Assembly (NCBI GenBank): GCA_946478645.1
Contig: CAMLCW010000024.1
Coordinates: 1 to 26,339 of the forward strand
Source: an uncultured Variovorax sp.
GTDB lineage: Bacteria; Pseudomonadota; Gammaproteobacteria; Burkholderiales; Burkholderiaceae
Length of the DNA: 26,339 nt
Direction of reading: 5' to 3'
Made by a program: the position numbers and the translations under genes. Positions 23,782 to 26,339 of this stretch are shown here, piece by piece. Within the stretch, counting starts at the first letter, position 1; each line of letters opens with the position of its first letter. The notes beneath the pieces are model-generated. The model had not been told where the DNA came from. It saw nothing but the letters and a program-made list of their open reading frames with translations, and made no database searches.

Positions 23782-24515
23782 GCGGGCGCCCCTGTGCCGC
23801 GCGTGTGCGCGAGGTAGGCGCGCTCGAGTTCGGCGTGGCTCACCGTGTGCGCGTCGAACTCGGCCACCAGCCGGCCTTCGCGCAGGATGCCGATGCGGTC
23901 GGCGACCTGCCGCGCATTGAACAGGTCGTGCGTGGCCATCAGCACGGCCATGCCGCCGTCGGCCGCGGCGCGCACGCGCTCGGCGAAGTCGTTCGCGGCG
24001 CCCGGGTCCAGGCCCGAGGTCGGCTCGTCGAGCAGCATCGCCCGCGCCGCCTTGGCATGGGCGATCGCGAGGCCGACCTTCTGGCGCATGCCCTTCGAAT
24101 AGGTCGCCACGCGCGCGCCGTGCGCCTTCGGCTGCAGGCCGGCCTGCGCCAGCAGCGCGAGCGCCTGCCCGTGCGCCAGCGCGATGCCCGCCAGGGTGCA
24201 GAAGTACTGCAGGTTCTCGGCGCCGCTCAGGTAGGGGTAGAGCGCCACGTTCTCGGGCAGGTAGGCGAGCCGGCGGCGCACCTCGGCGGCGTCGCGCGTG
24301 GGCGAGAAGCCCGCGACGCGCGCCTCGCCCGAGGCCGGCACGACGAAGCCCAGCATCACGTCGAGCGTGGTGGTCTTGCCCGCACCGTTTCCGCCGAGCA
24401 GCGCGAAGACGCAGCCGGCCGGCACCTGGAGGTCGAGCCGGTCGACGGTGCGGCGGCCGCCGCGCTCGACGGTGAGCGCGCGCAGCGCGAGTGTGGGTTC
24501 GTCGCCGGTGTCCAT
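23778..24515 (-). CDS. ABC transporter ATP-binding protein (ABC-2/NosF-like)
   Basis: The 245-residue ATPase has Walker A GGNGAGKTTT (41-50) and YLPENVALYP in the Q-loop region, as in NosF-like proteins. The signature is YSKGMRQK (139-146), Walker B is RAMLLDEPTSGLDP (158-171) and the switch His is in MATHD (H196). It energises the two DUF3526-type permeases that follow with 4-nt overlaps. The ATG at 24515 is 8 nt after the receptor stop and follows a weak ribosome-binding region; the longer open frame upstream is antisense-like within the receptor gene. Confidence 0.95.
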   Translation of the reverse strand: MDTGDEPTLALRALTVERGGRRTVDRLDLQVPAGCVFALLGGNGAGKTTTLDVMLGFVVPASGEARVAGFSPTRDAAEVRRRLAYLPENVALYPYLSGAENLQYFCTLAGIALAHGQALALLAQAGLQPKAHGARVATYSKGMRQKVGLAIAHAKAARAMLLDEPTSGLDPGAANDFAERVRAAADGGMAVLMATHDLFNARQVADRIGILREGRLVAEFDAHTVSHAELERAYLAHTRGTGAPA

Positions 24516-24523
24516 CGCGGCGC

Positions 24524-26338
24524 TCAGAAGAAGTAGCGCACCGACGCGCCGAACTGCGTGCGCGGCTGCGGCGCGACCAGCAGCCCTGCGGCCGAACCGT
24601 AGGCGATGTCGCTCGCGAAGCGGTGCGGCTGGAACACCGCGAACACGGTGAACTGGAACTGCTCGCGCTCGTAGGTGGCCTTGAGGTCGTAGCGGGTGTA
24701 GGTCGGCATCATGCGCAGCTGCGTCTGCGGCGTGCCCACGTAGTACGGGTTCCTGGCCGTGACGTAGGCGTCGGCGTTGAGCGTGAGGCGCCCGGCCCCG
24801 AGGCGCCTTCGGTACTCGACACCCAGCTTCAGCTGGTGCTCGGGCACCGAGAGGCGTTCGCCGGTGTTGGGCAGCGGATTGTTCACGCGCGCCTCGATGA
24901 TGCGGCCGTAGCTGCCGTAGGCCGACCAGCGCGGACCGAAGCGCAGCCGTGTCTCGAGTTCGAAGCCTTTGCGCGTGGTCTCGCCAACCGATTTGTAGGA
25001 GCCGTCGGCCTGCGCCACGATCTCGTCCTGGTTGAGCGTGTGGTAGACCGAGCCCGAGGTGATCCAGTCGGCCGAGGGACTGAAGCTGAAGCCGAGGTCG
25101 CGCGACTTCACCTTCGACGGGGCCACGTCGTACACCGTGCCGCCGGCGGCGCCGAGCGGACCGGTCGCACCGCTGCTGCTGATCTGTTCGGCGGCCGGCG
25201 AGCGAAAGCCTTCGGCCACGTTGGCGAACAGGTCGAGCGTGGGCGTGACGCTCCAGACCGCGCCGAGCTTCGGCGTCGTCACCGCGTCCTTGTAGGAGGC
25301 GGAGGCGCCCGGCAGCTTGCGGTTGCCGATGTCGTAGTCGAAGGCATCGCGCCGCACGCCGCCGAGCAGCTTGAAGCCGGGCGCGAGCCGGTACTGGCCC
25401 TGGGCGAACAGGCCATAGGTCAGCAGGTCGAGCTTCTGGCTGTGGATGTAGTTGGCCGTGGGCAGGCCGTTGCGCCAGATGCGGCGGTCCGCATCGCCGG
25501 TGTCGCGGCGCAGCTCGCCGCCGAGCACCAGCGCGGCGTGCTCGCCGAAGACGAAGTTCTGCGCCAGCCGGCCGCCGTAGAAGCGGCGGTCGTCCGAACC
25601 CGCGGTGTGCTGCACGCTGCTGCTCGCGATGCCGCGCACGCGCTCGAAGCGCTCGGCGTAGGCCGTGGCCGACCAGCCCGCCTCGCCGGCCGCCGGCGTG
25701 CGGTTGAACACCAGCCCGGTGCGTTGTCCGCTGCCGTAGCCCGGCAGGTTGTATTGGGTCGCGCGCGGATCGAGGGCGCCGCGCTGCAGGTCGGGCAGCA
25801 GCAGGTAGCCGGGCGCCACGCTGTCGGAGCGGTAGTGGTTGACGCGCAGGCTGTAGAGGCCGTCGCCAACGCGCGTGGAGAGTTTCCAGAACAGGTTGTC
25901 GCGCTCGGTCCTGCCCGCGAAGCGGAAGCTGTCGGTGCGGTAGCTGTCGGCGATGAGCAGCGACTGCACATCGCCGAAGGCGTTCGACAGCACCAGCGAG
26001 GCCCGGCGGCCGCCGTAGCGTTCGAGCGAGAGCGCCACACTGGAGGGAACCGGCGCGAACTGCGTCGCGAGGTTGACCGCGCCGGCGCGGTTCTGGTCGC
26101 CGTAGAGTGCCGAGACGGGGCCCTTGACCACGTCGATGCGGCCGATCATGTCGGGCGTGAGCCATTCGAGGTAGGCCGGCCCGTGGCCGGCGCCGGCCTG
26201 GCTCGAGGGCATGTTCTGCGGCACGCCGTCGACGTAGACGGCGGTGTCGGCACCGTGCGTGCCCTGCGTGGCGAAGCCCCGCATGCGAAAGCCGTTGCCG
26301 GTGTCGCCCTGGTCGATGTTGTTGGCGACCACGCCGGG
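24524..26338 (-). CDS. TonB-dependent outer-membrane receptor, truncated at the right edge
   Basis: About 604 residues are visible; the signal peptide, TonB box and start of the plug lie outside. The plug has PGVVANNIDQGDTGNGFRMRG and then DTAVYVDGVPQN, and IDVVKGPVSALYGDQNRAGA, the classic end of the plug. A 22-stranded-type barrel follows with many aromatic, alternating segments and ends ASVRYFF, the usual C-terminal Phe. It imports a scarce ligand, often an iron-siderophore, using TonB energy. It is first in the run receptor, ATPase, permease, permease, with 8 nt to the ATPase gene. The ligand is not evident from sequence. Confidence 0.93.
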   Translation of the reverse strand, partial: PGVVANNIDQGDTGNGFRMRGFATQGTHGADTAVYVDGVPQNMPSSQAGAGHGPAYLEWLTPDMIGRIDVVKGPVSALYGDQNRAGAVNLATQFAPVPSSVALSLERYGGRRASLVLSNAFGDVQSLLIADSYRTDSFRFAGRTERDNLFWKLSTRVGDGLYSLRVNHYRSDSVAPGYLLLPDLQRGALDPRATQYNLPGYGSGQRTGLVFNRTPAAGEAGWSATAYAERFERVRGIASSSVQHTAGSDDRRFYGGRLAQNFVFGEHAALVLGGELRRDTGDADRRIWRNGLPTANYIHSQKLDLLTYGLFAQGQYRLAPGFKLLGGVRRDAFDYDIGNRKLPGASASYKDAVTTPKLGAVWSVTPTLDLFANVAEGFRSPAAEQISSSGATGPLGAAGGTVYDVAPSKVKSRDLGFSFSPSADWITSGSVYHTLNQDEIVAQADGSYKSVGETTRKGFELETRLRFGPRWSAYGSYGRIIEARVNNPLPNTGERLSVPEHQLKLGVEYRRRLGAGRLTLNADAYVTARNPYYVGTPQTQLRMMPTYTRYDLKATYEREQFQFTVFAVFQPHRFASDIAYGSAAGLLVAPQPRTQFGASVRYFF

Positions 26339-26339
26339 C

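Overview
The window is about 26 kb of high-GC, densely coding DNA with strongly biased codon use. It looks like a chromosomal accessory stretch from a betaproteobacterium of the Comamonadaceae (Variovorax-like). The clues are two Bug/TctC-type solute receptors next to catabolic genes, many regulators each beside its own small operon, and a GC-rich hairpin-forming intergenic element of a kind I associate with that family. The genus is an inference. No rRNA, tRNA, CRISPR array or insertion sequence was recognised, and no gap between genes exceeds about 160 bp.

Layout: (1) 2-1932 (+): the 3' end of a Bug receptor gene, overlapped by a thiamine-diphosphate (ThDP) enzyme gene; a convergent LysR regulator follows at 1952-2872 (-). 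(2) 2919-10693 (-): an orphan type VI secretion (T6SS) vgrG module, read as vgrG, DUF2169-pentapeptide fusion, pentapeptide protein, DUF3540, DUF4150 (PAAR-like). No core T6SS genes and no obvious effector/immunity pair are present. The VgrG carries a C-terminal extension of about 180 residues. (3) 10803-13727 (-): a large regulator with a winged helix, a P-loop ATPase and a long helical C-terminal part, upstream of vgrG on the same strand. (4) 13898-14989 (-): an AraC regulator divergent from an apparent operon at 15034-17320 (+) of Bug receptor, Asp/Glu-racemase-like protein and RidA-like protein. Both enzyme-like members lack a residue usually required for catalysis. A palindromic intergenic element lies between the first two genes. 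(5) 17342-20249 (-): a DenD-like dehydrogenase, a flavin monooxygenase and a TetR regulator, joined by 4-nt overlaps, behind a good sigma70-type promoter that contains an inverted repeat. (6) 20369-20869 (-): a stand-alone FMN-binding split-barrel protein. (7) 20966 to the right edge (-): a truncated TonB-dependent receptor, an ABC ATPase and two DUF3526-type ABC-2 permeases.

How they work together: regions 1 and 4 look like uptake-plus-catabolism cassettes with local regulators. Region 2 encodes a T6SS spike with the loading and tip proteins typical of DUF4150/DUF2169 systems. Region 5 looks like a repressor-controlled oxidative pathway. Region 7 couples an outer-membrane receptor to an inner-membrane ABC-2 transporter. 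Start codons were moved downstream in several genes where the longest frame ran into the neighbouring gene; the reasons are given per entry.
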